Shown: positions 44,034 to 55,632 of the stretch, one piece after another
How the letters are laid out: every line of letters begins with the position of its first letter
Position numbering within the stretch: position 1 is the stretch's first letter
NCBI RefSeq assembly: GCF_000340215.1
Contig: NW_006921540.1
Location: 614,377-678,376 of the forward strand
Length of the DNA stretch: 64,000 bases
Direction of reading: 5' to 3'
Origin: Pseudocercospora fijiensis CIRAD86
Taxonomy: Eukaryota; Ascomycota; Dothideomycetes; Mycosphaerellales; Mycosphaerellaceae
The notes under the pieces: generated by a model
Database searches by the model: none
What the model was told of the DNA's origin: nothing
What the model saw: the letters and a program-made list of their open reading frames with translations, nothing else
Position numbers and translations under genes: made by a program

Positions 44034-45236
44034 GGTGCCTTAGTGGAAGCATTGGGTAGAAACTGGAGCGAGAATCGAGGCGAGGTGTGAAGTTTTAGGC
44101 CGCTGTGGATCGTGAGGAAGGAGCAATCGCCACCATTTCCAGAGGAAGCTGCTTCCTTCCCCGAGATCAGCCATACGCGCGTTTCAAAACTTATTCCCCG
44201 CGCGGGTTTCGAACCCATAGCCATTCTGCGTGAAGCTGCAGCACGCTATCTGTCCAAGCAAAACAAGAACAAAAAAAAGTTGGGTGGGTGTTACAGAGCA
44301 TATCTATCGTTTAGAATCCTATTCGACCTGAAACAAGCCTGATATAGGTGAATACGCCTGATATGTTGAGACATTGCAAGAGAATTTCTTTGCGCTTATA
44401 TACCCTAAAATATTGTTAGTCAGCTTGAAACGGTGATGCATATGAAAAGCTTGGCATTCCACATCCCTGCGTCGTTCCGGCTCGCGGTGCTCACTTTTGG
44501 GTAACCCGCACATTTTTCACAGCTTCTTTTATGTCACTGGAACATTCCTAGAATTGATGCAGCGCGCTGTCTGTGTTCCGACTGCAATCATTTTTCAAAG
44601 CTGCGCATTTGACATCATGGCTCTTCTTTTACTTTCGTTTTATCGTCAGTCTTGGAGCGACTGCTCGATTCCAATCAGGTTACACCCTTTGGAAGTGCAT
44701 GGGCGTTGGAGCTGTCCGTATCACCAGCCATCGTTACTCGTATTGCAGATTCGCCGATTTAGGTATCTTATCGACATCGCCAAGTTCTAGCCAGAGCCGG
44801 GGGTTAGAATAAAACGCGGTAGACCAGGAGTCGATGATGGCACGCGATGAGACATGCGGCTTGCTAAAGAGCTGTGACCAAGGTGTTCCGGAGTTGGTCA
44901 ATGTACGTACGCTAGAGTTTGGCCCTCGACGAGCTTCGAACGCGGTATTATTTCGCGAAAGATGTGGCGAAGACTTTGGGCGTCTGCACATGCTAAGTAG
45001 CATTGCTGATCCTGTCCGCTCCCTAATGGAGATGACCTTTCTGTAGCTCTGTCTGCTGAGTCGAGTTCCAAATTCTGAGCCGAAGAAAGGGAAAGCTAGG
45101 GGCAAGGTAGAATTCGTATGGTGTACTGATATTACTCACAAGAAGTGAAGCGCTCTTCGTGCGCTCCGTGGTATCGCTAAACCTCATGCTAATGCCAACA
45201 CCCGTGAATGCCTAATCCCGATCCAGTACTTCCTCC
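44034..45236. other. Intergenic, includes a tRNA-like fragment near 44,190-44,265
   Basis: On the minus strand ctatgggttcgaaacccg gives a T-arm/B-box match, and ctgcagcttcacgcag a small stem, followed by tttt. Acceptor pairing and a proper anticodon loop are absent, so I do not call a tRNA. A 123-codon minus-strand frame (45,105-44,734) has no motif support. Confidence 0.35.
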
Positions 45237-46031
45237 TCACATGCGCCTGATCTCCGTCTCGTTCATGTACTTTTCCAGACCTCCATTCAGGTTCTGCCAC
45301 CATTCGAACAGCATGCTGTTGCAAATCAGCTTGAACCAAGGTGTGAACTTGAGCTTGTCATCCTTGAACATCTCCTTGAGCTCATCAGCATGCACGTATT
45401 TGGTGGCCTGCACTTCGTTCGGGTTGGCGTGCACATCCACATCTGCTTTAATGAAGAGAATGTAGTCAATCTCGTGCTCTCCCCACTTTCCATCGCTTGG
45501 CGCAAGATAGTGTATCCGTGTCAAGAAGTTGAATTTCTCAATTGGCACTTGCGCAGCCTTGATTCCCAACTCTTGATCAAGCTTTCTTTGCGCTGCTCGC
45601 TTCACTCCCATGATAGCTGCATCCAGGGTTGAGCCAGTCTCGCCAGGGATGCCTAGAGGATGGGAGCAGCACGTGTTGGTCCACAGATCTGGGAATGTGA
45701 TCTTCTCGGAAGCTCGTTGTTGCAGCAGTAATCGATCTTGCGAATCGAAGAGGAAGACGGAGAAAGCGCGATGAAGCAGACCCTTGTTTATGTTCTCCAT
45801 GAGGTGGCACACTTTCTTGCTGGCACTTCCGATTGGTAGGTCATCGTTGTCCAGCACAATGCACACTTCATCCATCAATCGAATCTGCTCCTCGTCGTAT
45901 CCCGCAAGGTCGGCATCCTGCGTTGCGGATCGTGTTTGGGCAGCGAGTTCCGTGTTGATTTCAGGAAATAGTCTGAGGATATTTTGCGCAGATTGAGACT
46001 GCGTCTCGGTGACGGTCATCGTTGCACTCAT
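45237..46031 (-). CDS. IDI1: Isopentenyl-diphosphate delta-isomerase
   Basis: Interconverts IPP and DMAPP at the base of sterol and isoprenoid synthesis. Single-exon ORF, 264 residues, type I (Nudix-fold) enzyme. The ATG at 46,031 (MSATMTVTETQ) is the first in frame; a longer GTG-led frame is not credible. Seen: LMDEVCIVLD, LLHRAFSVFLFDSQDRLLLQQRA, KITFPDLWTNTCCSHPL with the catalytic Cys (Cys122 by alignment to the bacterial CGHP), AAQRKLDQELGI, the acidic metal/active-site segment WGEHEIDYILF and a C-terminal FTPWFKLI..SMLFEWW. Divergent from MCM6 with a 460-base spacer. Confidence 0.95.
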   Translation of the reverse strand: MSATMTVTETQSQSAQNILRLFPEINTELAAQTRSATQDADLAGYDEEQIRLMDEVCIVLDNDDLPIGSASKKVCHLMENINKGLLHRAFSVFLFDSQDRLLLQQRASEKITFPDLWTNTCCSHPLGIPGETGSTLDAAIMGVKRAAQRKLDQELGIKAAQVPIEKFNFLTRIHYLAPSDGKWGEHEIDYILFIKADVDVHANPNEVQATKYVHADELKEMFKDDKLKFTPWFKLICNSMLFEWWQNLNGGLEKYMNETEIRRM

Positions 46032-46368
46032 CTCGGCGGGCAATTGAGGTGCGTGGTGGTAGTAGGAGGCGTTGGGGTAAGAGGGATCGCAATGCACAGA
46101 AATGGCTCGATGTCTTTGTCAGGGACCGGACAATCCCTGCAGACCAAGCTTGTTTCGGAAACTTTTGGCCACGCCCGTCCAAGAACCCATCTTCGGTCTG
46201 TGAACGCGACTTATTCAGAATTTCTTCAAACTAGTTGAATAAGTATCTAGTACTGCGTAAATCTTCTAGCCTTGAAAGACCCTATTTTGCGGCAATATTA
46301 TCGAAGCAGTAAAGGCGACCTGTTGAAGAACGCCGAAAATAGCGATTTCTTGGCGGTCGGAGGTTGAA

Positions 46369-46388
46369 ACGCGTGTGGACCGACGCGT
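46369..46388. promoter_or_regulatory. Two MluI cell-cycle boxes (ACGCGT) upstream of MCM6
   Basis: ACGCGT occurs at 46,369-46,374 and 46,383-46,388, about 105-120 bases before the MCM6 ATG and about 340 before the IDI1 ATG. In yeasts such boxes bind MBF and drive G1/S expression of replication genes, including MCM genes. That role is inferred here. Confidence 0.6.
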
Positions 46389-46491
46389 CGCGTTCTCCTC
46401 GCGTCTCGCGTAAAGTGGAAGATTGAACTCCCCTCTCGTTTTGCGAACATCTCCAACAAACGCTGCAGCTTACCACCACACCACCGGCAAG

Positions 46492-49424
46492 ATGTCGTCG
46501 ATGGCCGATGCGATTATGGGTTCCGACAATGGGCCAACACCAACACCACAAAATTTCCGCAGCGATGCATCAGGAGGGAGAAGACGGCAGGCCCGGTCTT
46601 CGTCTCGCCCCAGGGGACCGCCCTCAGTGAGCACTCCAGGCATGCACAGCGATGTTGAAGGCTTTGCAGACGACGAGATTGTTGGCCGGAGAGGAATGAG
46701 AAGAGCGATGACAGGCGCAGCCGATGTGCCGCGCGTGGTCGATACAACTGCAGAAACGCTTGGAATTCAGTTTGAGCGTTTCTTGGACAAGTATGGCGGA
46801 GGACGACATGGGCAAGACGAGCATTGCTGACAGTGACCAGCTTCACAGAGGACCCTTCATCCTCAGCACAACCGACCTCAAGTGCTGTGACTACAGACAA
46901 GTACTATATTGCGCAGATTCACGGCCTCTGCCAGTTCAATCTCTCCACGCTCTATGTCGATTTCACGCATCTCATGGATCACGAACGAGGCATTCTCGCC
47001 AATGCCATTCAGGGCGACTTCTACCGCTTTCAGCCATATATGATACGCGCCCTGAACAATCTTGTTGCCAAATACGAGCCCCAGTACTATCGTATGCATA
47101 GGCAACCGGGCTCCACCACTGCACGAACCGATACTTCTCTCGCGACTCAGAGCTTGACCGAAGAAGACGATATCAACGACAAGACGCCAAACCAGCAGAC
47201 CGACAAGATCTTCACCCTAGCATTTTATAACCTTCCGCTAGTTTCAAGAATTCGCCAGTTGCGAACAGAGCAGATCGGAAAGTTGGTGTCCATATCCGGT
47301 ACAGCCACCAGAACCTCAGAAGTACGACCCGAGCTGCATTTAGCCACATTCACATGTGAGCAATGCAACAGCGTGGTCCCGGATGTCGAGCAGATCTTCA
47401 AATATACAGAACCCACGCAATGCCCCAACGCGACTTGTGGTAATCGACAGGGATGGAGACTTGACATTCGGCAAAGCACCTTTATCGATTGGCAAAAGGT
47501 ACGCATTCAAGAGAACAGCTCGGAAATTCCGACTGGTAGCATGCCGAGGACAATGGACGTCATTCTTCGCGGTGAAATGGTCGAGCGTGCAAAAGCAGGA
47601 GAGAAGTGCATCTACACAGGTACCTTGATTGTGGTCCCCGATGTCAGCCAGTTCAGAGTACCGGGATCAAGAGTGCAGGCAGTACGAGATACAACAGCTC
47701 CACGCGGATCAGATACTGGCGGAGGAGGCGTCAGTGGTCTTAAGGCACTTGGTGTGCGAGATCTCACATACCGAATGGCATTCCTCGCAAACATGGTCAC
47801 ACCAGATGCATCGACTCAAGGAGGCAGAGGCGCGAACCAGCAACTGAAGGGCCAGGCTGGAAACATCATGAGCTCTCTCAACCAGCAGAGCGAAGGCCTT
47901 GACGGTAGCAGTGGCGAGAAGGCTCAGCAAGAATATCTCGACACTTTGACACCCGCAGAGATTGACGAGCTTCGAGAAATGGTGCAATCGGAAAACATCT
48001 ACATGCGGCTCGTGGACTCACTAGCACCCATGGTGTTCGGACATACCATCGTCAAGAAGGGTCTTTTACTGCAGCTCATGGGTGGTGTCAGCAAAGTCAC
48101 GCCCGAGGGCATGGCTCTTCGTGGTGACATCAACGTCTGCATCGTTGGCGATCCATCAACGAGCAAGTCACAGTTCCTGAAGTACATCTGCTCGTTCCTA
48201 CCGCGAGCAGTCTACACATCCGGTAAAGCTTCATCCGCAGGAGGTCTCACTGCGGCGGTAGTCAAGGACGAGGAGACTGGGGAGTTCACCATCGAAGCTG
48301 GTGCGCTCATGCTTGCGGACAACGGCATTTGCGCTATCGACGAATTTGACAAGATGGACATTGCAGACCAAGTTGCCATCCACGAAGCTATGGAACAGCA
48401 AACCATCTCTATTGCGAAAGCCGGCATTCAGGCTACGCTCAACGCACGAACGAGTATTCTCGCAGCAGCCAACCCCGTCGGTGGACGCTATAACCGCAAG
48501 ACTACTCTCCGAGCCAATATCAACATGAGCGCGCCCATCATGTCTCGTTTCGATCTATTCTTCGTTGTTCTCGACGAGTGCAACGAGCAAGTCGACGAGC
48601 ATCTTGCGAAGCACATTGTCGGACTCCATCAAAACAAAGACGAGGCAATCCACCCAGAATTCAGCACAGAACAACTGCAGCGCTATATCCGTTTCGCTCG
48701 ATTGTTCCAGCCTGTCTTTACGGAGACCGCCAAGTCATATCTCGTTCAAAAATACAAGGAACTGAGATCAGACGACGCGCAAGGAGGCGTCGGCCGCAAC
48801 TCTTACCGTATCACAGTCCGTCAACTCGAGTCTCTGATCCGTCTCAGCGAAGCCATCGCAAAAGCCAACTGCGTCGACGAAATCACGCCAGACTTCGTCG
48901 ACGAAGCCTTCAAGCTTCTTCAGCAGAGTATCATCTCGGTCGAGAAGGACGACGTCGAATTTGAAGACGAAGACCTTCCCGCAGACGCCGATGCCGGTGC
49001 TGCCGATGAGGGCGAAGATGCCATGGACGCAGAACGAGCCGCCACACCAGCAACGCGCGCCTCTCAAACCCCAGCTCCCCAACGTGCAAAGACGCAAATC
49101 AAATTCGACGACTTCATCAAGATCCAAAACAAGCTCCTCAGTCGTGTCAATCGCGATGCGGCGGAACAAGAAGATGGAGTGGAAGAAGAGGAGCTTTTGA
49201 CTTGGTATGTAGAAGAAATTGAAGACCAGCTCGAGACTCCGGAGGATTTGGAAGCTCAGAAGAGTTTGGCTAAGAAGGTTTTGAAACGCATGGTGAAGAA
49301 TCATGTGCTTTTGAAGATTCAGGGTGAGGGACTGAGAGATGAGGGGGAGGAGCAGGATGGGGAGGAGAGGGAGGAGAAGGTTATGTATGTTGTGCATCCG
49401 AATTGCGCGGTGGAGGATTTGTAG
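46492..49424 (+). CDS. MCM6: DNA replication licensing factor MCM6
   Basis: Subunit of the MCM2-7 replicative helicase. Exon 1 is 46,492-46,790, the intron 46,791-46,840 (GTATGG..GCTGAC..CCAG) and exon 2 46,841-49,424; 960 residues. The ATG at 46,492 gives MSSMADAIM. Seen: N-terminal LYVDFTHL; a zinc finger CEQC (about 271) with CPNATC; the MCM6-specific RLDIRQSTFIDWQKVRIQENS and EIPTGSMPRTMDVILRGEMV; Walker A GDPSTSKSQ (about 536); Walker B CAIDEFDKM (about 597); and the arginine-finger segment SRFDLFFVV (about 667). It has an acidic C-terminal linker and the C-terminal winged-helix region. The disordered N-terminus is rich in Ser/Arg/Pro. Two MCB boxes lie in its promoter. Confidence 0.96.
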
Positions 49425-49937
49425 AGATGGTTTGATTTTGGTGCCCATGGGATGGCGTTTGCGGGGCGGATTTTGGATGGGCTTTTGTTGATGATACCAT
49501 GCATGACAGAACAATGCGTGTCTTGATTCTTTGGACTTTTTCGCATTCTCGGTATCTCACATCCTTCGCTTTCTGCCCGACGAACCTCCTTTCTGCACTT
49601 TCTCCAAGCGATCCAGTCACCGGGTGGGAACATGTCCAAAAGTCCTGACTTCTTGCAGTACGTATCGCTCATGCGGCATTTCTGAAATTTCGTCTTGCTA
49701 TCGAGAAAGGCAGAGGAGTACGCAGCATCGCCGATTCTGAATGGTAAGGATGATAAGGCCGTGTTTGTGTATTTGAGAGCGAGAAGAAATCCCAAGACAG
49801 AAGCGTAGTGATCTCAGATCTTGCCAAGCCTTGACCCTTGCCAGTTCACAGGCTACACATGCAGACTCCGTTCTACGCAGCACGAACAAACACCACCATC
49901 TCGATCATTTCTGCTGATCTGCTGCATCCTTCACAAC
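49425..49937. other. Intergenic MCM6-TBCD
   Basis: A 513-base spacer between two plus-strand genes, holding the MCM6 3' end and the TBCD promoter and leader. No gene or conserved element seen. Confidence 0.5.
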
Positions 49938-52900
49938 ATGGAGAATGCCGAAGAGGAAGATGACTTGAAGCTGGTCAAGGCGTCAGCTGATCTGCTTGCG
50001 TATCTCGAGAATGAACTTCCCAAATTACTGTGGAAGAAATCCACTCCACCCAGACCGAGACAGGCCCACACCAAAGTGAAGAGACGCGATCTTGACCGCG
50101 TCGTCAATGCTGTATGAAGCCCACGACTTCCCCAGAACCACAAGCTCATGGCGCGTCGTAGATCGAGCCATTCCAAGGCGAACCACAATTGCTCGACCCG
50201 AAGCTGAAGACGTTGCTCCCCCCGATTGTTGATGCCTATGCAGACAACACTGGACGAGGCGCCAAGAACGTATCCCAGCATCATGACATCGAAACGGCAG
50301 TCTGCTGTCTTCTGTACACCTTCTGCAAAGTTCGAGGCCACAAAGTTGTCGTAGGCTTCTTCAACAACGAGCCACGCCATTTGGAATCAGTCCTGGAGGC
50401 AGTTGAGGCAACTCTGGTGGAAGCGCCCGGGCAGCTCACGTCCTGGCAGGTGCCATATGTACTTCTGCTTTGGCTGTCGCATCTCTTGCTGACTCCATTC
50501 GACCTGGACTCCATATCTACAGCAAGAGGGCCTCTGAACAGCGGTAGTAAGCCCGTTCCTCAGCTACCTCCATTGGCATGTAGAGTCCTTAGGGTGGGAC
50601 TATTTTACCTCTCAGCGCCAACCAAAGCTCAAGATGCTGCTGCAGCCTTACTCGTCAGGCTGTGCATTCGACCCGATGTTCTTCGGTCGCGCTTGGCAGA
50701 TCGGCTTGTCGAGGAACGGCTGCCAAAAATGCAGAGTGCTGAAAACGCCTCTAACCTGTATGAGGCCCTTGGGTCCTTACGGCTGGTCACTGGCATAGCT
50801 GCGGCGTCTGAACTGGTCAACCTGGTGCCCTTGATATACCAGACATGCGCCAAGATATTCGATCACCTGGATGCGTCACCCCTCTGCTCGAACGCTGTGG
50901 CCAAAAAGATGGCCATCAAGCTTTTCCGCAATGTTTCAATGTTGTCTGTGCGCTCAGCTGTCTCAGCCGGCCCCTTGACAAACTTTCTTCAAACATCCGG
51001 CGTACTGGAAGATGTAATCGACTACCTCTTACGATCTCTGGCCGAGAAAGACACGCCTGTCAGATACGCGGCAGCCAAGGCGATCAGTCTTGTTGTTCTA
51101 GAGCTTGATTCAGAAATGGGTCACGAAGTGATTCAAGCAGTGTTGGACTCGTTCAAAGAGGATATGCCAAGATCGACCTCAGTTGTCGACTTCAGCACCG
51201 CGGACCCACTGAAGTGGCATGGACTGACGTTAGCTCTGGGACACAGCCTTTTCAAGAGGTCTGCCTCGCCTGAGCAACTGCCTGAGATATTCGATGCTCT
51301 TATCTCCGCACTCCAATTCCAGCAAAGGACAGCGACTGGAACATTACTTGGCACAAATGTAAGAGATGCGGCAAATTTCGGAATCTGGTCTCTTGCTCGT
51401 CGCTATACTACTGCAGAGCTCCTACGTGTGCAGGTCCACGGCTTGCACCAAAGTAATCAAGTCGGAACGGACAGGTCCATCATCCAGCTCATGGCTACTC
51501 AGCTGGTGCTCTCGGCATGTCTAGATCCTGCTGGCAACATCAGAAGAGGCTCGTCCGCAGCTTTGCAGGAATTGGTCGGAAGGCATCCCGATCAGGTTTC
51601 TCACGGTATCTCATTGGTGCAGACAGTCGACTATCAGGCCGTCAGCTTACGAAGAAGAGCGATGAATGACGTCGCATCTGGCGCAGCTCGACTGCATCCG
51701 ACATACGCAGATGCCCTGGTTGATGCTTTATTTGACTGGCGAGGCTTGTGGTCCGCAGACGTTGCGTCCCGTCAATCGGCGGCATCTGCGCTACCGCTAA
51801 TGTGCCAAGCGGGTCAGTCTTTGGCAAAGCTGCTGCAGAAGACTTTCAGCTGCATTCTTATGAGCGACTCTTGCGAAGTGGAAAACCTGCATGGTTACGC
51901 GCTAGCGGCAGCAGACTTGATTGATGAATTCAGCTCAGATATCGAGGTTAGCGACATCTCTCTCTCGTTCAAATCACTGGATAAGCTGAAAGCGACGTTG
52001 CATGATTTCTTCTCCAGGCTCTTGCGCTCTGAACTACCAGGTTCCATCGCTCGACTTGCAACAGCTGTCTGGAGCCGAGTCTTTGACGCTCTTTCAAAAA
52101 GTCGAGACAGTGCGCAAGTCTATCTTGTTCATATGGCAGGACTGGAAGACATCACCGAACGTTTGCTTTGGCGGCACGAGCCATGGATACTGGACCAGAT
52201 TCCTGAGCTTGTGAGAATTCTACTACATACGAAGCGTCTTGCAGGGGAGCCGCTGCGTTGTATAGGAGCGCAGGTTCTGTGCAATCAGGTGGCTGTCGAG
52301 GGCGCCAAAAGTACCAAGCACGGTGTAGGCAGAGCTATTGCCCTAGGCACTCTTGCCACACTGTACAACGACGATGGCTTGACCGGCGCCAAAGCTTCAG
52401 CTGCTGTAAAGACCTTGTGTGATCTTATGTCCGTCATCAATATTGACTGGCGAGTCGCGGCTGCTTCAGCCCTGGGACTAGTCATCGAAAGGACCAAAGA
52501 TGTCAAAAAATTCGATGTCAGCATCACCGAGCTTATCTGCACGACCTTACGGCAAGGATTCAATGACTATACTATCGACGAACGAGGTGATGTCGGTTCA
52601 CTGGTGCGTATACAATGCATTGCATGCTTCCAAAAGCTGTCAGATCACGACACCGGTCTTATCCCAGCATTCCGGCTCACTGGACCACCTTTAAAACACG
52701 AGATCGCAAGATTGTCGCTGGAGAAACTGGATCGTGTCCGACTTCAAGCCGCCCTCTGCCGCGACGACCTTTCATCACTCGCCATCACGGATGTCGCAAG
52801 CGTTTCGTCTCCGGGGTACTTTAGAGCCGCACTGCGAGACATCGTGTTAACTGAAACGCTCAGGCAAGGTAATGACCAAGATGCAGCCCTAGCAAGACAA

Positions 52901-53470
52901 GACGCCTTACTCAAAGGTTGCGTTTCGTGCGCCGGAATCGCAGCCGAACCACTCCTCCAAGCATCCCGCCAAATCCTCACAGAACTCCTTCTCGACGCTC
53001 CTCTCGAATCCTTACACCAATTCATGACCACTTTCACCCGAATCCTCACCCATCAAATCTCAGAAAGCACAAACACCCATCCAACACTCGAACTCCTCGC
53101 CTTCCTCCTCGACATGCAAATCCCCCAACGCCTACACAATTCCACATCCACATTCAAATTCCGCACTCTCCTCTCCGTTGTCCAAAAGAGCCATCACAAG
53201 TCCAACGACATTCCCAAAATCTTTGCGGCTGTGCATGTATATTTGGGGTTGGTGGATGTGGATGCTATACGTGAGGAGACGCTGAAGAAGCTTGTGAGCA
53301 TGCTGAAAACGAATCCGTATCCGAGAGTTAGAGCGAAAGTTGCGGAGGTTTTGTTTTTTGTGTCGGGGGATGAGGGTTTGAAGAGGTGGGATTGGATGAG
53401 GCGTCCTGAGCAGGTTAGGGATGGGAGTGAGGGGTTGTTTGAGAGGGTTATGGGGACGAAGGGAAGATGA
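49938..53470 (+). CDS. TBCD: Tubulin-folding cofactor D (Cin1/Alp1 family)
   Basis: HEAT-repeat chaperone that binds beta-tubulin and, with cofactors C and E, assembles alpha/beta-tubulin dimers. Exon 1 is 49,938-50,111 (MENAEEEDDLKL..RVVNA), the intron 50,112-50,161 (GTATGA..CGTAG) and exon 2 50,162-53,470; 1,160 residues, close to the usual 1,100-1,200. Family features: FQGEPQLLDPKL near the start, the ETAVCCLLYTFCKVRGHKVVVGFFNNEP block, PYVLLLWLSHLLLTPFDL, DTPVRYAAAKAISLV, WHGLTLALGHSLF and a long run of helical repeats. TBCD and MCM6 are neighbours but functionally unrelated. Confidence 0.93.
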
Positions 53471-53556
53471 TGCAGATGGGATGGATGGGAAGATTGCGAT
53501 ACGATGCTATAATGAGGCATTTCAACTATCGCAAAAATTCCCCCCTCCCTCCCTTC

Positions 53557-54684
53557 TCAAAAATTCTCATCCCCATCCATCATCCTCCGCCAACAAGATC
53601 GATGTCTCGACCTATCAAACCCAACGACATCCCATCTTTCCACAATCTCCGCACTCACAAACCTCCCGTTCCGCAGCGCATCACGAAAATCCTTCACATG
53701 TACAGCAGCAACTGCTTCCTCCGTCCTCTCATCCAACATATGTCGTCTCTGCCCCTCCACCTGTCCGTCCGCAAGCGGCAACAGTCCCTGCCGCAATCGA
53801 AGACCATCAATATCCCCCTCTCGCTCTCTCCGCTGTGCGGGATACAGAGTACTCTGTGGATCCATTTGATATTTGCGAGCCAATGGGTTCGCAGTTGGAG
53901 GCGTGAGGGGTTTGTTCAGGAGTTGGAGATCATTTCCCGTAGATGTGACGACCATATCCGGTCTGTCGTTCATGTAACTTGTCGATTCGGAAATTTGGCA
54001 GGAATTCGAGAGGGAAATACAGTGTTTTCGAAATTCGCAGGTCATGAGGTGGCAGGTCTCGATTTGACAGGTTGTGGCGAGGAGGTATTTTGCCGCGACG
54101 TTGGCGAGTCTGCAATGGCTGGCTTGCGCGTGCAGAATTTTCGTCTGCGTGATGTCGCAGCGTTTCAATGTTGATGCGCCTCCTTGTCGGTAGACTTCGT
54201 GGCCGCAATCGAAATGTCGTTCGGTCGCGTCGTGGATTTTTTCTCCCAAGGTAGATTGTATCTCGCAGGCGTGGATCTCGACGTCGGAGATTTTGCAGTC
54301 GGTTATGAGGCAGTTTTGGAGTTGGGTGGTGAGGTTTTCGCTTTTGATTGAGCAGCGTGTTAGGTGGCAGCTTGAGACGGCGACGTCGATTAAGGTGCAG
54401 CGGTCGAGTTTTGAGCCGGGCGTGATGATGCAGTTGCGGATCTCGCGTTTGAAAAGGGGTGCCGCTGAGAGACGTTGTCTTTTGAGAGCGCCACGAGGCT
54501 GTGTGCGCGTCAGGTCTGGAGTGAAGCCTTTGGGGTGCGGGCGTAGTTGTTGCTGCACTGGGCGTCGATTTGGCTTCAGACTGTCGTTTTGGCGAGCCCT
54601 TGGCGTTGATATAGACATTGAAGAGAGTCTCATGGTCGTCGAATCTGCGTCAAGAGCATGCTGTTCACGGTTGAAGGAAGCCAT
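53557..54684 (-). CDS. Cys/Thr-rich repeat protein, beta-helix-like, unknown
   Basis: Single-exon ORF of 375 residues from ATG 54,684 (MASFNREQHALDAD); a longer frame upstream is less likely. After a basic, disordered 80 residues it shows a run of short repeats of the form xxCxIxxCxL (RNCIITPGSKLDRCTLIDVAVSS.., CLITDCKI, HACEIQ, KRCDITQTKI, TCQIETCHLMTCEFRK) to about residue 240. Regular spacing of Cys and branched residues every 5-6 positions suggests a right-handed beta-helix, as in pentapeptide-repeat or adhesin-like folds. The rest is polar and Arg-rich. There is no signal peptide. It converges with TBCD at 86 bases. Function unknown. Confidence 0.7.
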   Translation of the reverse strand: MASFNREQHALDADSTTMRLSSMSISTPRARQNDSLKPNRRPVQQQLRPHPKGFTPDLTRTQPRGALKRQRLSAAPLFKREIRNCIITPGSKLDRCTLIDVAVSSCHLTRCSIKSENLTTQLQNCLITDCKISDVEIHACEIQSTLGEKIHDATERHFDCGHEVYRQGGASTLKRCDITQTKILHAQASHCRLANVAAKYLLATTCQIETCHLMTCEFRKHCISLSNSCQISESTSYMNDRPDMVVTSTGNDLQLLNKPLTPPTANPLARKYQMDPQSTLYPAQRREREGDIDGLRLRQGLLPLADGQVEGQRRHMLDERTEEAVAAVHVKDFRDALRNGRFVSAEIVERWDVVGFDRSRHRSCWRRMMDGDENF

Positions 54685-55632
54685 GTTGCGGTTTTTGATA
54701 GCACTGGGTTGCCAGAATGGATGCTGGAGAGTAGAGCGATGACATTGTGACACTGTATCTTGAGTGTAGTATATATACCAAAAATGGCGTGTTGCTTTGG
54801 GGTATCGTGAGGACATCGAAGAAGCTTTGAGGTATGAGGACATATAAGCTTTGCTGTAGAAACATGCTGACCGTTCAAGCCAGCCTGTATGGTCAGAAAT
54901 TTACAAGCCTTAGCTGCCTTGCCTTGCAGTTTCAGCATATCCGGTGGGGACATTCGGCGAGGGAAAGACGAATTCCCATCGTGAAAAAGCTCGACAAAGG
55001 TCGTGGGCCGTGTCGGGTGGAACGATTGATCTTGAGCAAGCCACAGCAGCCGATTCTTCTTGCAATGTGGAATCTGATGGTTGACGCCTTAAGCAGGGAG
55101 AATTTTCCGAGCCTGGAAAAGTGTTATCTTGGGGGTGTTCCGGCATTTTCTGATGGCTTGGAGGGACTTTTCTCGAAGCTCTTCCTTGCGGGCTCCGTAG
55201 CATCGATTCATCCTGATGAGACTTTCGGGCGCTGGGAAGGTCACAGCCATATGTAGTCTTCTAGTTAGAGTAGGCGTGATGGGCGGACAAAAGAAATGTC
55301 TTAAAAGAAATGTCTTCCAGTTGGACGTCGCTTGAAGACGTGAGGTTGGGTTGCTCGCGGATGGTCGTCGCGTGACAGGCTTGGCATCGTCGTGCCTGCA
55401 TCGGAGCCGTGAGCCGACACCTGAACCTCCACCACCACCATCTCCATCACTTCCGCCGCCCATTTCACCCACCCTACCAACACCACCACCTCCTACAGCC
55501 TTGTGCAAGCTCAGCGCAATGTCGTACATTGTCCCCGACGCCCACGCCCTCCTACCGATGTAGCCGCCTTTCTCGCGCCTGCACAGAAGACAACCGAATA
55601 GCACGCACCGCATAGACAAACGCAGCGTCGCC
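54685..55632. other. Intergenic upstream of the Asi3-like gene
   Basis: No gene supported. A 140-codon plus-strand frame (54,834-55,256) lacks recognisable motifs. 55,415-55,500 is a ccaccacc/ctcc-rich tract that probably belongs to the promoter or 5' leader of the downstream gene. A long minus-strand frame from 56,012 overlaps the real gene and is rejected. Confidence 0.45.

Noticed and set aside
44190..44265. tRNA gene on the minus strand
   Set aside because: The T-arm/B-box is good, but there is no acceptor stem, the anticodon stem has only four pairs and the loop lacks a valid anticodon context.
44734..45105. 123-codon minus-strand frame
   Set aside because: No recognisable motif, no splice partners, random composition.
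48768..49514. 248-codon minus-strand frame
   Set aside because: Antisense shadow of the MCM6 C-terminus with a biased Leu/Phe composition.
54834..55256. 140-codon plus-strand frame
   Set aside because: No motif and an implausible start context; more likely 5' flanking DNA.
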